A stretch of DNA of 64,000 nt from Stictocephala bisonia (lineage: Eukaryota > Arthropoda > Insecta > Hemiptera > Membracidae): contig JAQJVL010000514.1 of the NCBI GenBank assembly GCA_035578905.1, forward strand, positions 62,001 through 126,000, written 5' to 3'. How positions within the stretch are numbered: the stretch's first letter is position 1; each line of letters starts with the position of its first letter. The notes beneath the pieces were generated by a model. The model ran no database searches. It had not been told where the DNA came from and was given only the letters and a program-made list of their open reading frames with translations. A program made the translations under genes and the position numbers. Below are positions 1-14,100 of this stretch, piece by piece.

Positions 1-100
1 GTTTACAGTTACTGCAACTCTACTGGATAATCAGGAAACAACTTTGGCTTGGATTCAGTTTGTGGTAGACCTGAAGAGATAATCCCTCTACTAAATTGCT

Positions 101-265
101 GTGTGTGCCTTAGTTGCCCGGCCGTTGGGCAAATAATAAATTGCCCTTTCTGAGGAACAGTTGAACTCGGTTAGTAACCAGACTACACTCTCCTACACTC
201 ATATCATCATTCATATTCGCCTTAAAATACACACAACGTGTGGCGGCGTCTCATAAGTAAAAATA
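101..265 (+). repeat. Dispersed repeat family R1, copy 1
   Basis: This segment shares a diverged core with 33590-33722 and 46505-46625. Shared blocks include a CCTTTCTGAG stretch, a GAACTCGGTTAGTAAC-like stretch, GACTACACTC, and a variant of the GGCGTCT motif. The copy at 46.5 kb ends in a tetranucleotide tail (AAATAAAT), which suggests a SINE or the 3' end of a non-LTR retrotransposon. That class assignment is inference; the three-way similarity is visible directly. Confidence 0.45.
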
Positions 266-1120
266 AGAATAGTTTGGTTTTTCTGCTACAGTGAGACTTG
301 TGTATATATATACGTTGAATGAGATTTTAACAAAGTTATCAATTTATTATTTATTTGCTATTTTATCATTCTCATTTCTTTGATTTCCATTTTATATTAA
401 TTAGTATGAAATACAATTAATATTGCCTATGTAACAAAGCAATTTTTTAAAACGACCCTTTATATGTATTGATGTGTAACAAATGTGATTGATTTTTAGG
501 TTTAAGAGGTTATCTCAATACACTTTTTGCTCTGATTTTTTTTTTAATTTGTATCTATTTTACTCTAAATATAACAATTGATGTTAGGTTTAGGGATGGT
601 ATGTGTTTAGCGTTTTTCCGATCACGCTCAAAAGTCAATGTGGTGACTGTTGTAAAACGTACAATGATAAATACAATTATTTTGTTTACTTTTTGCTCCT
701 AGTATAAAGATAATAATACCAGCCTAATATGAACAAAGGTCTTATATTAAACTGCTCGTTTCATTATTGAAACGTTTTCTATAATGAAGAAATATTTTCA
801 AACAGACAAAAACAGTGCCGCAAGTCTTAAAAAACGTACACTCATAGTTTTCCCAGCTGACGTTTCTAAATACAAACGGATATTTGTGTTTGATGAAAAA
901 ACCAAATAACAGGATGATATTGTAAAGTACAGTTCTTTGATCAGTTTTATATTTAATGTGTATAAATAGACGAGTTCAAACATGTCGTTTCCGTTAGTTA
1001 AGGGCCCGCATCTATGCTAGAGGGCGTTCAAAGGGAATGCATGCTCACTGTAAACATGAACCGTGTTTACAACATCTGTTTAACTCACACATCATGTATG
1101 TAACTTGTCTACGTACGTAT
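266..1120. other. AT-rich intergenic DNA, no feature seen
   Basis: Both strands hold only short chance frames. I see no tandem repeat, RNA gene or recognisable element end here. Confidence 0.5.
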
Positions 1121-2680
1121 ATATACGTGGCGTCCCTGAACTCTCTGAGAATCTTTTTAGGTATTGATTGTGGGTCAAAAACAAGACATAATATCATATT
1201 TAAAATTTCCAAATCACCTACGCTCCCCGTACAGCCGCCATTTTGTATGTTTTACAAATTATTTTTAAAACTATTTAAGCTATAGAGTTAAATTTTGGTA
1301 TGCACATTAATACAAAAAATTTTCTTGCTGAAATAAAAATATCAAAAAGGTTTTTAAGTTATTTTCAAAATAGCGGCACTTTGAAATGTTTGATCCTTAA
1401 TAACTTTTGAAAGGTTAAGAATACAGAAAAATCACAAGAATACATTATTTGCAAACTTAATTTTCAATCAAAAAAAGTAACGTGGTATGAAATCAGATGA
1501 TAAACAATCGAGATTTGGGTATTTTTGTATGTAATAATTTACGCGTGATCGTGTACAGCCATGGTGTTGTGCCGCGCAAGCCGACTACAACAATACGTCA
1601 GCGATATATTCTGATTAATTTCATCCAAAACACTAAAATAAGGTGATTTGTGACATCATTGTAATTTAAATGCCCCTAGCAGGCAACGAGGAATATGTTT
1701 TACGTGATTTTCGTTGTTATTAAATTAAAAATTAATTTTAACCTAAAGTATTGCCCTAAAATACTTTAGGTTAAAAATAGAAATTAGAAATTTATAAATT
1801 CTAGGTTTTTAAAATTGCTGAAGGTGCTGGAATTATTCAAGAAAAAAAAAGAATGTTTTACTGTATTCCAGTCACTTACCAAGCATTTTTCCTTTGCTAA
1901 ACTGAAATGAAAACAATTGAAATTTTGAGCAACGTTTGTAATGTGAAAATAAATTTAATTAAATGTTCAATTTATAATCTAATTCTTTTTAATTTTACTA
2001 GTTTTATGTCTACAACCTTCTTTGCATTACAAATAATTTTTACAACAATTCAAGTTTTTAAGAAACTACCTGGTTAAAATTAATTTTTTTATTTAATAAC
2101 AACAAAAATCATCTGCAACCTTTTTCCCGTTGCCTGCTAGGGATATTTTCATTACAATAATGTCACAAATCACTTTATTGTAGTGTTTTGGATGAAAGTA
2201 ATCAGGATAGATCGCTGATGTATTATTGTTGCGGTTGACTCGCGCGGCACGAAAATGATAAAATACAAAACTACTCAAATCTCAGTTGTTTGTCATCCTA
2301 TTTCATCCTAAAACGTTATTTTTTTGGATTGAAAATAAAATTTGCAAAAAATGTATTCTTGTGATTTTGTTGTATTCCAAACTTTACAAAAGTTATTAAG
2401 AACCAAACATTTCAAAGTGCCGCCATTTTGAAAATAATTAAAAATCATTCTTGATTTTTTTATTTCAGCAAGAAAATGGTTTTATTAATGGGTATACCAA
2501 ATTTTAACACTATGGGCTAAAATAGTTTTAAAACTCAAAAATAATTTGTACAAAATACAAAATGGTGGCTGTACCGGAGGTGATTTGGAAATTTGGAAAA
2601 TTGGATAGTATGTCTTGTTTTTGACCCACAATTAATACCTAAAAAGATCCTCAGAGAGTTCAGGGACACCCTGTATATAT
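1121..2680. mobile_element. Foldback-type element with ~0.6 kb inverted arms
   Basis: The left arm (about 1121-1743) matches the reverse complement of the right arm (about 2072-2680) over its full length, with scattered substitutions and small indels. The arms share the outer block GTCCCTGAACTCTCTGAG, then a TGGGTCAAAAACAAGACAT block, and innermost a TTAATTTTAACC block. About 330 bp of unrelated AT-rich DNA separates them. The outer tips read GGCGTCCC on the left and, inverted, AGGGTGTCCC on the right. TATATA flanks both sides and could be a target-site duplication, but it is low complexity. No transposase is encoded; the short frames near 1037-1285 and 2535-2762 are translations of the arms. 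It is either a non-autonomous foldback transposon or two copies inserted head-to-head. Confidence 0.75.
1733..1776. other. Small AT-rich hairpin at inner edge of left arm
   Basis: AACCTAAAGTATT is followed after a 6-nt loop (GCCCTA) by its inverted match AATACTTTAGGTT. The hairpin sits where the left foldback arm ends. Its function is unknown. Confidence 0.5.
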
Positions 2681-3522
2681 AAACAGGTGAGTTTACACAA
2701 GTACTGTAGAATTGTTGCGCGGTCAACGAAAACGTACACAACTTGTGTAAAAATGGCGCCAATCTAAACTGGTCGTTTATACTTACTTTAGTTATGTACC
2801 CGTTATAAAAATATAAGCGTATTAAGATTGTATCATAAACTAAAACAAAGGATTAATTACTATTAGTAGTGTAGCTAGATGAGCAATGCCATATAACCTA
2901 ACAAGCTTAAAAACGTTAAGTTTTACTAAAAGTATTAATTTTTTACAAATAATATTAAATACAATTAGGTCTATTAATTCCTGATCTTTATACTTATAGA
3001 CTTAGAATTAAAACGGAAATGGAAAATAAACGACTCATTCTGACATGATAAAAAAGACTAAATTTCTACCGCATCAAAAGAATGGACTAACTAAACAAAC
3101 TGTAGAATTTCATGATAATCGAAATGGAGCAAAAAACAGAAACAATTAAATGGATTGATACATAAAAATAAAAACTAAAAAAAGTAAAGTAATGAATTAA
3201 TAGAAGCAGTTGTGACACGAACTGTCATTTCGAATAGAAACAAACCAGACAAGAAAAAAATTATTGGAAAATTGATCAGAGGATGACACAAAAATAAAAA
3301 CAAAAGCCTGGTCTGGGGAAATAAGGAACGCCCATTCAGTAATAATTTAACAATTTTGGACACAAAGAAATACTAACCTGTAAAAACAGTGTCGACTTTA
3401 CTCCGCATGTACCCATTAGAGAAAAGGATAATAATACAATACGAAAAAAATTACAATGATTACACAACCCTCTTTTAAGTTAATATGTTATTAATCGTTA
3501 TATCCGAGTAAAATTAAAGTCG
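2681..3522. other. AT-rich intergenic DNA, no feature seen
   Basis: This is unique-looking AT-rich sequence between the foldback element and the 120-bp satellite. No gene or repeat was recognised. Confidence 0.5.
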
Positions 3523-4630
3523 ATTAACATGTGGAAAGATCTTAGTTTTAAACAGTTTTCGTAACTATAAAACATATAAACATCGCAGAGAATGTGTTAC
3601 TCATGGTGAATTGGTGTTTCACTATTTATTACCATTACTAGTATTAACATGTGGAAAGATCTTAGTTTTAAACAGTTTTCGTAATTATAAAACATATAAA
3701 CATCGCAGAGAATGTGTTACTCATGGTGAATTGGTGTTTCACTATTTATTACCATTACTAGTATTAACATGTGGAAAGATCTTAGTTTTAAACAGTTTTC
3801 GTAACTATAAAACATATAAACATCGCAGAGAATGTGTTACTCATGGTGAATTGGTGTTTCACTGTTTATTACCATTACTAGTATTAACATGTGGAAAGAT
3901 CTTAGTTTTTAACAGTTTTCGTAACTATAAAACATATAAACATCACAGAGAATGTGTTACTCATGGTGAATTGGTGTTTCACTATTTATTACCATTACTA
4001 GTATTAACATGTGGAAAGATCTTAGTTTTTAACAGTTTTCGTAACTATAAAACATATAAACATCACAGAGAATGTGTTACTCATGGTGAATTGGTGTTTC
4101 ACTATTTATTACCATTACTAGTATTAACAAGTGGAAAGGTCTTAGTTTTAAACAGTTTTCGTAATTATAAAACATATAAACATCGCAGAGAATGTGTTAC
4201 TCATGGTGAATTGGTGTTTCACTATTTATTACCATTACTAGTATTAACATGTGGAAAGATCTTAGTTTTTAACAGTTTTCGTAACTATAAAACATATAAA
4301 CATCACAGAGAATGTGTTACTCATGGTGAATTGGTGTTTCACTATTTATTACCATTACTAGTATTAACAAGTGGAAAGGTCTTAGTTTTAAACAGTTTTC
4401 GTAATTATAAAACATATAAACATCGCAGAGAATGTGTTACTCATGGTGAATTGGTGTTTCACTATTTATTACCATTACTAGTATTAACATGTGGAAAGAT
4501 CTTAGTTTTTAACAGTTTTCGTAACTATAAAAGATATAAACATCACAGAGAATGTGTTACTCATGGTGAATTGGTGTTTCACTATTTATTAACATTACTA
4601 GTATTAACATGTGGAAAGATCTTAGTTTCA
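3523..4630 (+). repeat. 120-bp satellite, left block (~9 copies)
   Basis: These are head-to-tail copies of a 120-bp unit whose landmarks are TTAACATGTGGAAAGATC, AACAGTTTTCGTAA, CATCGCAGAGAATGTG and GGTGAATTGGTGTTTCAC. The block is rich in variant units: CATCAC instead of CATCGC, TTTTTAACAG instead of TTTTAAACAG, and AAGTGGAAAGGT instead of ATGTGGAAAGAT. It ends abruptly at TTTCAGTAATGGG. Because 120 is a multiple of three and one frame lacks stops, a 356-codon frame spans it. I do not consider that frame a gene. Confidence 0.97.
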
Positions 4631-5125
4631 GTAATGGGTATCCACTATTTAGATACCGTATTTACTTGTTTTAATAATTGAAAATCTTCATTTTTACAGG
4701 TTTTCGTAAGCTACAATTTAATATTCATATAAGCCACGTGGGATGTGGTGACTCATTAGGTGCTCTGTTGTTTCACAATTTATAATACCTTACTAGTATT
4801 ATTAACACATGGAAAGGTACTGTAATTTTATTACAGTTTTTGATTTTAATACAATATAGTAAAAATCGCAGAGTAAATTTATTGGTGAATTGGGTATTAA
4901 CTAGTTAGTTGACCAAAGTATAGATACACCTGTGGAAAGAATAATAAGTTTCTTTAATATGTTTTTATTCAAATATTAATACATATCATAATATTGCATT
5001 GACAACGATTTTACTCATGGTAATTTTCGTGTCATTATATTGAATACATACAGTTAATTAAATTGTGGAAGATTTAGTTTTTAAAAACATTTTTGTAACT
5101 AAAACTCAAAATATAATCATTCGCA
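4631..5125 (+). repeat. Strongly decayed relatives of the 120-bp unit
   Basis: The pure array is interrupted by DNA that still shows unit landmarks in order: TTTCACAATTTATAATACC with TTACTAGTATT, ACACATGGAAAGGTA, AAAAATCGCAGAG, TTGGTGAATTGGG, TTACTCATGGTAATTT and GTGGAAGATTTAGTTTT. Many indels separate these. I count about three to four decayed copies. The last part (about 4870-5120) also matches 16240-16510 downstream of the array. Confidence 0.75.
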
Positions 5126-8100
5126 ATGTTTTAACAGTTTTCGTAATTATAAAACATATAAACATCGCAGAGAATGTGTTACTCATGGTGAATTGGTGTT
5201 TCACTATTTATTACCATTACTAGTATTAACATGTGGAAAGATCTTAGTTTTAAACAGTTTTCGTAACTATAAAACATATAAACATCGCAGAGAATGTGTT
5301 ACTCATGGTGAATTGGTGTTTCACTATTTATTACCATTACTAGTATTAACATGTGGAAAGATCTTAGTTTTTAACAGTTTTCGTAACTATAAAACATATA
5401 AACATCGCAGAGAATGTGTTACTCATGGTGAATTGGTGTTTCACTATTTATTACCATTACTAGTATTAACATGTGGAAAGATCTTAGTTTTAAACAGTTT
5501 TCGTAACTATAAAACATATAAACATCGCAGAGAATGTGTTACTCATGGTGAATTGGTGTTTCACTATTTATTACCATTACTAGTATTAACATGTGGAAAG
5601 ATCTTAGTTTTAAACAGTTTTCGTAACTATAAAACATATAAACATCGCAGAGAATGTGTTACTCATGGTGAATTGGTGTTTCACTATTTATTACCATTAC
5701 TAGTATTAACATGTGGAAAGATCTTAGTTTTAAACAGTTTTCGTAACTATAAAACATATAAACATCGCAGAGAATGTGTTACTCATGGTGAATTGGTGTT
5801 TCACTATTTATTACCATTACTAGTATTAACATGTGGAAAGATCTTAGTTTTAAACAGTTTTCGTAACTATAAAACATATAAACATCGCAGAGAATGTGTT
5901 ACTCATGGTGAATTGGTGTTTCACTATTTATTACCATTACTAGTATTAACATGTGGAAAGATCTTAGTTTTAAACAGTTTTCGTAACTATAAAACATATA
6001 AACATCGCAGAGAATGTGTTACTCATGGTGAATTGGTGTTTCACTATTTATTACCATTACTAGTATTAACATGTGGAAAGATCTTAGTTTTAAACAGTTT
6101 TCGTAACTATAAAACATATAAACATCGCAGAGAATGTGTTACTCATGGTGAATTGGTGTTTCACTATTTATTACCATTACTAGTATTAACATGTGGAAAG
6201 ATCTTAGTTTTAAACAGTTTTCGTAACTATAAAACATATAAACATCGCAGAGAATGTGTTACTCATGGTGAATTGGTGTTTCACTATTTATTACCATTAC
6301 TAGTATTAACATGTGGAAAGATCTTAGTTTTAAACAGTTTTCGTAACTATAAAACATATAAACATCGCAGAGAATGTGTTACTCATGGTGAATTGGTGTT
6401 TCACTATTTATTACCATTACTAGTATTAACATGTGGAAAGATCTTAGTTTTAAACAGTTTTCGTAACTATAAAACATATAAACATCGCAGAGAATGTGTT
6501 ACTCATGGTGAATTGGTGTTTCACTATTTATTACCATTACTAGTATTAACATGTGGAAAGATCTTAGTTTTAAACAGTTTTCGTAACTATAAAACATATA
6601 AACATCGCAGAGAATGTGTTACTCATGGTGAATTGGTGTTTCACTATTTATTACCATTACTAGTATTAACATGTGGAAAGATCTTAGTTTTAAACAGTTT
6701 TCGTAATTATAAAACATATAAACATCGCAGAGAATGTGTTACTCATGGTGAATTGGTGTTTCACTATTTATTACCATTACTAGTATTAACATGTGGAAAG
6801 ATCTTAGTTTTAAACAGTTTTCGTAACTATAAAACATATAAACATCGCAGAGAATGTGTTACTCATGGTGAATTGGTGTTTCACTATTTATTACCATTAC
6901 TAGTATTAACATGTGGAAAGATCTTAGTTTTAAACAGTTTTCGTAACTATAAAACATATAAACATCGCAGAGAATGTGTTACTCATGGTGAATTGGTGTT
7001 TCACTATTTATTACCATTACTAGTATTAACATGTGGAAAGATCTTAGTTTTAAACAGTTTTCGTAACTATAAAACATATAAACATCGCAGAGAATGTGTT
7101 ACTCATGGTGAATTGGTGTTTCACTATTTATTACCATTACTAGTATTAACATGTGGAAAGATCTTAGTTTTAAACAGTTTTCGTAATTATAAAACATATA
7201 AACATCGCAGAGAATGTGTTACTCATGGTGAATTGGTGTTTCACTATTTATTAACATTACTAGTATTAACATGTGGAAAGATCTTAGTTTTAAACAGTTT
7301 TCGTAACTATAAAACATATAAACATCGCAGAGAATGTGTTACTCATGGTGAATTGGTGTTTCACTATTTATTACCATTACTAGTATTAACATGTGGAAAG
7401 ATCTTAGTTTTAAACAGTTTTCGTAACTATAAAACATATAAACATCGCAGAGAATGTGTTACTCATGGTGAATTGGTGTTTCACTATTTATTACCATTAC
7501 TAGTATTAACATGTGGAAAGATCTTAGTTTTAACAGTTTTCGTAACTATAAAACATATAAACATCGCAGAGAATGTGTTACTCATGGTGAATTGGTGTTT
7601 CACTATTTATTACCATTACTAGTATTAACATGTGGAAAGATCTTAGTTTTTAACAGTTTTCGTAACTATAAAACATATAAACATCACAGAGAATGTGTTA
7701 CTTATGGTGAATTGGTGTTTCACTATTTATTACCATTACTAGTATTAACATGTGGAAAGATCTTAGTTTTTAACAGTTTTCGTAACTATAAAACATATAA
7801 ACATCGCAGAGAATGTGTTACTCATGGTGAATTGGTGTTTCACTATTTATTACCATTACTAGTATTAACATGTGGAAAGATCTTAGTTTTTAACAGTTTT
7901 CGTAACTATAAAACATATAAACATCACAGAGAATGTGTTACTCATGGTGAATTGGTGTTTCACTATTTATTACCATTACTAGTATTAACATGTGGAAAGA
8001 TCTTAGTTTTTAACAGTTTTCGTAACTATAAAACATATAAACATCACAGAGAATGTGTTACTCATGGTGAATTGGTGTTTCACTATTTATTACCATTACT

Positions 8101-11100
8101 AGTATTAACAAGTGGAAAGGTCTTAGTTTTAAACAGTTTTCGTAATTATAAAACATATAAACATCGCAGAGAATGTGTTACTCATGGTGAATTGGTGTTT
8201 CACTATTTATTACCATTACTAGTATTAACATGTGGAAAGATCTTAGTTTTTAACAGTTTTCGTAACTATAAAACATATAAACATCACAGAGAATGTGTTA
8301 CTCATGGTAAATTGGTGTTTCACCATTTATTACCATTACTAGTATTAACATGTGGAAAGGTCTTAGTTTTAAACAGTTTTCGTAACTATAAAACATATAA
8401 ACATCGCAGAGAATGTGTTACTCATGGTGAATTGGTGTTTCACTATTTATTACCATTACTAGTATTAACATGTGGAAAGATCTTAGTTTTTAACAGTTTT
8501 CGTAACTATAAAACATATAAACATCACAGAGAATGTGTTACTCATGGTGAATTGGTGTTTCACTATTTATTAACATTACTAGTATTAAAATGTGGAAAGA
8601 TCTTAGTTTCAAACAGTTTTCGTAACTATAAAACATATAAACATCGCAGAGAATGTGTTACTCATGGTGAATTGGTGTTTCACTATTTATTACCATTACT
8701 AGTATTAACATGTGGAAAGATCTTAGTTTTTAACAGTTTTCGTAACTATAAAACATATAAACATCGCAGAGAATGTGTTACTCATGGTGAATTGGTGTTT
8801 CACTATTTATTACCATTACTAGTATTAACATGTGGAAAGATCTTAGTTTTTAACAGTTTTCGTAACTATAAAACATATAAACATCACAGAGAATGTGTTA
8901 CTCATGGTGAATTGGTGTTTCACTATTTATTACCATTACTAGTATTAACATGTGGAAAGATCTTAGTTTTTAACAGTTTTCGTAACTATAAAACATATAA
9001 ACATCACAGAGAATGTGTTACTCATGGTGAATTGGTGTTTCACTATTTATTACCATTACTAGTATTAACAAGTGGAAAGGTCTTAGTTTTAAACAGTTTT
9101 CGTAATTATAAAACATATAAACATCGCAGAGAATGTGTTACTCATGGTGAATTGGTGTTTCACTATTTATTACCATTACTAGTATTAACATGTGGAAAGA
9201 TCTTAGTTTTTAACAGTTTTCGTAACTATAAAACATATAAACATCGCAGAGAATGTGTTACTCATGGTGAATTGGTGTTTCACTATTTATTACCATTACT
9301 AGTATTAACATGTGGAAAGATCTTAGTTTTAAACAGTTTTCGTAACTATAAAACATATAAACATCGCAGAGAATGTGTTACTCATGGTGAATTGGTGTTT
9401 CACTATTTATTACCATTACTAGTATTAACATGTGGAAAGATCTTAGTTTTTAACAGTTTTCGTAACTATAAAACATATAAACATCGCAGAGAATGTGTTA
9501 CTCATAGTGAATTGGTGTTTCACTATTTATTAACATTACTAGTATTAACATGTGGAAAGATCTTAGTTTCAAACAGTTTTCGTAACTATAAAACATATAA
9601 ACATCGCAGAGAATGTGTTACTCATGGTGAATTGGTGTTTCACTATTTATTACCATTACTAGTATTAACATGTGGAAAGATCTTAGTTTTTAACAGTTTT
9701 CGTAACTATAAAACATATAAACATCGCAGAGAATGTGTTACTCATGGTGAATTGGTGTTTCACTATTTATTACCATTACTAGTATTAACATGTGGAAAGA
9801 TCTTAGTTTTTAAACAGTTTTCGTAACTATAAAACATATAAACATCGCAGAGAATGTGTTACTCATGGTGAATTGGTGTTTCACTATTTATTACCATTAC
9901 TAGTATTAACATGTGGAAAGATCTTAGTTTTAAACAGTTTTCGTAACTATAAAACATATAAACATCGCAGAGAATGTGTTACTCATGGTGAATTGGTGTT
10001 TCACTATTTATTACCATTACTAGTATTAACATGTGGAAAGATCTTAGTTTTAAACAGTTTTCGTAACTATAAAACATATAAACATCGCAGAGAATGTGTT
10101 ACTCATGGTGAATTGGTGTTTCACTATTTATTACCATTACTAGTATTAACATGTGGAAAGATCTTAGTTTTAAACAGTTTTCGTAATTATAAAACATATA
10201 AACATCGCAGAGAATGTGTTACTCATGGTGAATTGGTGTTTCACTATTTATTACCATTACTAGTATTAACATGTGGAAAGATCTTAGTTTTAAACAGTTT
10301 TCGTAACTATAAAACATATAAACATCGCAGAGAATGTGTTACTCATGGTGAATTGGTGTTTCACTATTTATTACCATTACTAGTATTAACATGTGGAAAG
10401 ATCTTAGTTTTAAACAGTTTTCGTAATTATAAAACATATAAACATCGCAGAGAATGTGTTACTCATGGTGAATTGGTGTTTCACTATTTATTACCATTAC
10501 TAGTATTAACATGTGGAAAGATCTTAGTTTTTAACAGTTTTCGTAACTATAAAACATATAAACATCGCAGAGAATGTGTTACTCATGGTGAATTGGTGTT
10601 TCACTATTTATTACCATTACTAGTATTAACATGTGGAAAGATCTTAGTTTTAAACAGTTTTCGTAATTATAAAACATATAAACATCGCAGAGAATGTGTT
10701 ACTCATGGTGAATTGGTGTTTCACTATTTATTACCATTACTAGTATTAACATGTGGAAAGATCTTAGTTTTAAACAGTTTTCGTAACTATAAAACATATA
10801 AACATCGCAGAGAATGTGTTACTCATGGTGAATTGGTGTTTCACTATTTAATTACCATTACTAGTATTAACATGTGGAAAGATCTTAGTTTTAAACAGTT
10901 TTCGTAACTATAAAACATATAAACATCGCAGAGAATGTGTTACTCATGGTGAATTGGTGTTTCACTATTTATTACCATTACTAGTATTAACATGTGGAAA
11001 GATCTTAGTTTTTAAACAGTTTTCGTAACTATAAAACATATAAACATCGCAGAGAATGTGTTACTCATGGTGAATTGGTGTTTCACTATTTATTACCATT

Positions 11101-14100
11101 ACTAGTATTAACATGTGGAAAGATCTTAGTTTTTAACAGTTTTCGTAACTATAAAACATATAAACATCGCAGAGAATGTGTTACTCATGGTGAATTGGTG
11201 TTTCACTATTTATTACCATTACTAGTATTAACATGTGGAAAGATCTTAGTTTTTAACAGTTTTCGTAACTATAAAACATATAAACATCGCAGAGAATGTG
11301 TTACTCATGGTGAATTGGTGTTTCACTATTTATTACCATTACTAGTATTAACATGTGGAAAGATCTTAGTTTTAAACAGTTTTCGTAACTATAAAACATA
11401 TAAACATCGCAGAGAATGTGTTACTCATGGTGAATTGGTGTTTCACTATTTATTACCATTACTAGTATTAACATGTGGAAAGATCTTAGTTTTAAACAGT
11501 TTTCGTAACTATAAAACATATAAACATCGCAGAGAATGTGTTACTCATGGTGAATTGGTGTTTCACTATTTATTACCATTACTAGTATTAACATGTGGAA
11601 AGATCTTAGTTTTAAACAGTTTTCGTAACTATAAAACATATAAACATCGCAGAGAATGTGTTACTCATGGTGAATTGGTGTTTCACTATTTATTACCATT
11701 ACTAGTATTAACATGTGGAAAGATCTTAGTTTTAAACAGTTTTCGTAACTATAAAACATATAAACATCGCAGAGAATGTGTTACTCATGGTGAATTGGTG
11801 TTTCACTATTTATTACCATTACTAGTATTAACATGTGGAAAGATCTTAGTTTTAAACAGTTTTCGTAACTATAAAACATATAAACATCGCAGAGAATGTG
11901 TTACTCATGGTGAATTGGTGTTTCACTATTTATTACCATTACTAGTATTAACATGTGGAAAGATCTTAGTTTTAAACAGTTTTCGTAACTATAAAACATA
12001 TAAACATCGCAGAGAATGTGTTACTCATGGTGAATTGGTGTTTCACTATTTATTACCATTACTAGTATTAACATGTGGAAAGATCTTAGTTTTAAACAGT
12101 TTTCGTAACTTATAAAACATATAAACATCGCAGAGAATGTGTTACTCATGGTGAATTGGTGTTTCACTATTTATTAACATTACTAGTATTAACATGTGGA
12201 AAGATCTTAGTTTTAAACAGTTTTCGTAACTATAAAACATATAAACATCGCAGAGAATGTGTTACTCATGGTGAATTGGTGTTTCACTATTTATTACCAT
12301 TACTAGTATTAACATGTGGAAAGATCTTAGTTTTAAACAGTTTTCGTAATTATAAAACATATAAACATCGCAGAGAATGTGTTACTCATGGTGAATTGGT
12401 GTTTCACTATTTATTACCATTACTAGTATTAACATGTGGAAAGATCTTAGTTTTAAACAGTTTTCGTAACTATAAAACATATAAACATCGCAGAGAATGT
12501 GTTACTCATGGTGAATTGGTGTTTCACTATTTATTACCATTACTAGTATTAACATGTGGAAAGATCTTAGTTTTTAACAGTTTTCGTAACTATAAAACAT
12601 ATAAACATCGCAGAGAATGTGTTACTCATGGTGAATTGGTGTTTCACTATTTATTACCATTACTAGTATTAACATGTGGAAAGATCTTAGTTTTAAACAG
12701 TTTTCGTAACTATAAAACATATAAACATCGCAGAGAATGTGTTACTCATGGTGAATTGGTGTTTCACTATTTATTACCATTACTAGTATTAACATGTGGA
12801 AAGATCTTAGTTTTAAACAGTTTTCGTAACTATAAAACATATAAACATCGCAGAGAATGTGTTACTCATGGTGAATTGGTGTTTCACTATTTATTACCAT
12901 TACTAGTATTAACATGTGGAAAGATCTTAGTTTTAAACAGTTTTCGTAACTATAAAACATATAAACATCGCAGAGAATGTGTTACTCATGGTGAATTGGT
13001 GTTTCACTATTTATTACCATTACTAGTATTAACATGTGGAAAGATCTTAGTTTTAAACAGTTTTCGTAACTATAAAACATATAAACATCGCAGAGAATGT
13101 GTTACTCATGGTGAATTGGTGTTTCACTATTTATTACCATTACTAGTATTAACATGTGGAAAGATCTTAGTTTTAAACAGTTTTCGTAATTATAAAACAT
13201 ATAAACATCGCAGAGAATGTGTTACTCATGGTGAATTGGTGTTTCACTATTTATTAACATTACTAGTATTAACATGTGGAAAGATCTTAGTTTCAAACAG
13301 TTTTCGTAACTATAAAACATATAAACATCGCAGAGAATGTGTTACTCATGGTGAATTGGTGTTTCACTATTTATTACCATTACTAGTATTAACATGTGGA
13401 AAGATCTTAGTTTTTAACAGTTTTCGTAATTATAAAACATATAAACATCGCAGAGAATGTGTTACTCATGGTGAATTGGTGTTTCACTATTTATTACCAT
13501 TACTAGTATTAACATGTGGAAAGATCTTAGTTTTAACAGTTTTCGTAACTATAAAACATATAAACATCGCAGAGAATGTGTTACTCATGGTGAATTGGTG
13601 TTTCACTATTTATTACCATTACTAGTATTAACATGTGGAAAGAACTTAGTTTTAAACAGTTTTCGTAATTATAAAACATATAAACATCGCAGAGAATGTG
13701 TTACTCATGGTGAATTGGTGTTTCACTATTTATTAACATTACTAGTATTAACATGTGGAAAGATCTTAGTTTTAAACAGTTTTCGTAACTATAAAACATA
13801 TAAACATCGCAGAGAATGTGTTACTCATGGTGAATTGGTGTTTCACTATTTATTACCATTACTAGTATTAACATGTGGAAAGATCTTAGTTTTAAACAGT
13901 TTTCGTAATTATAAAACATATAAACATCGCAGAGAATGTGTTACTCATGGTGAATTGGTGTTTCACTATTTATTACCATTACTAGTATTAACATGTGGAA
14001 AGATCTTAGTTTTAAACAGTTTTCGTAATTATAAAACATATAAACATCGCAGAGAATGTGTTACTCATGGTGAATTGGTGTTTCACTATTTATTAACATT

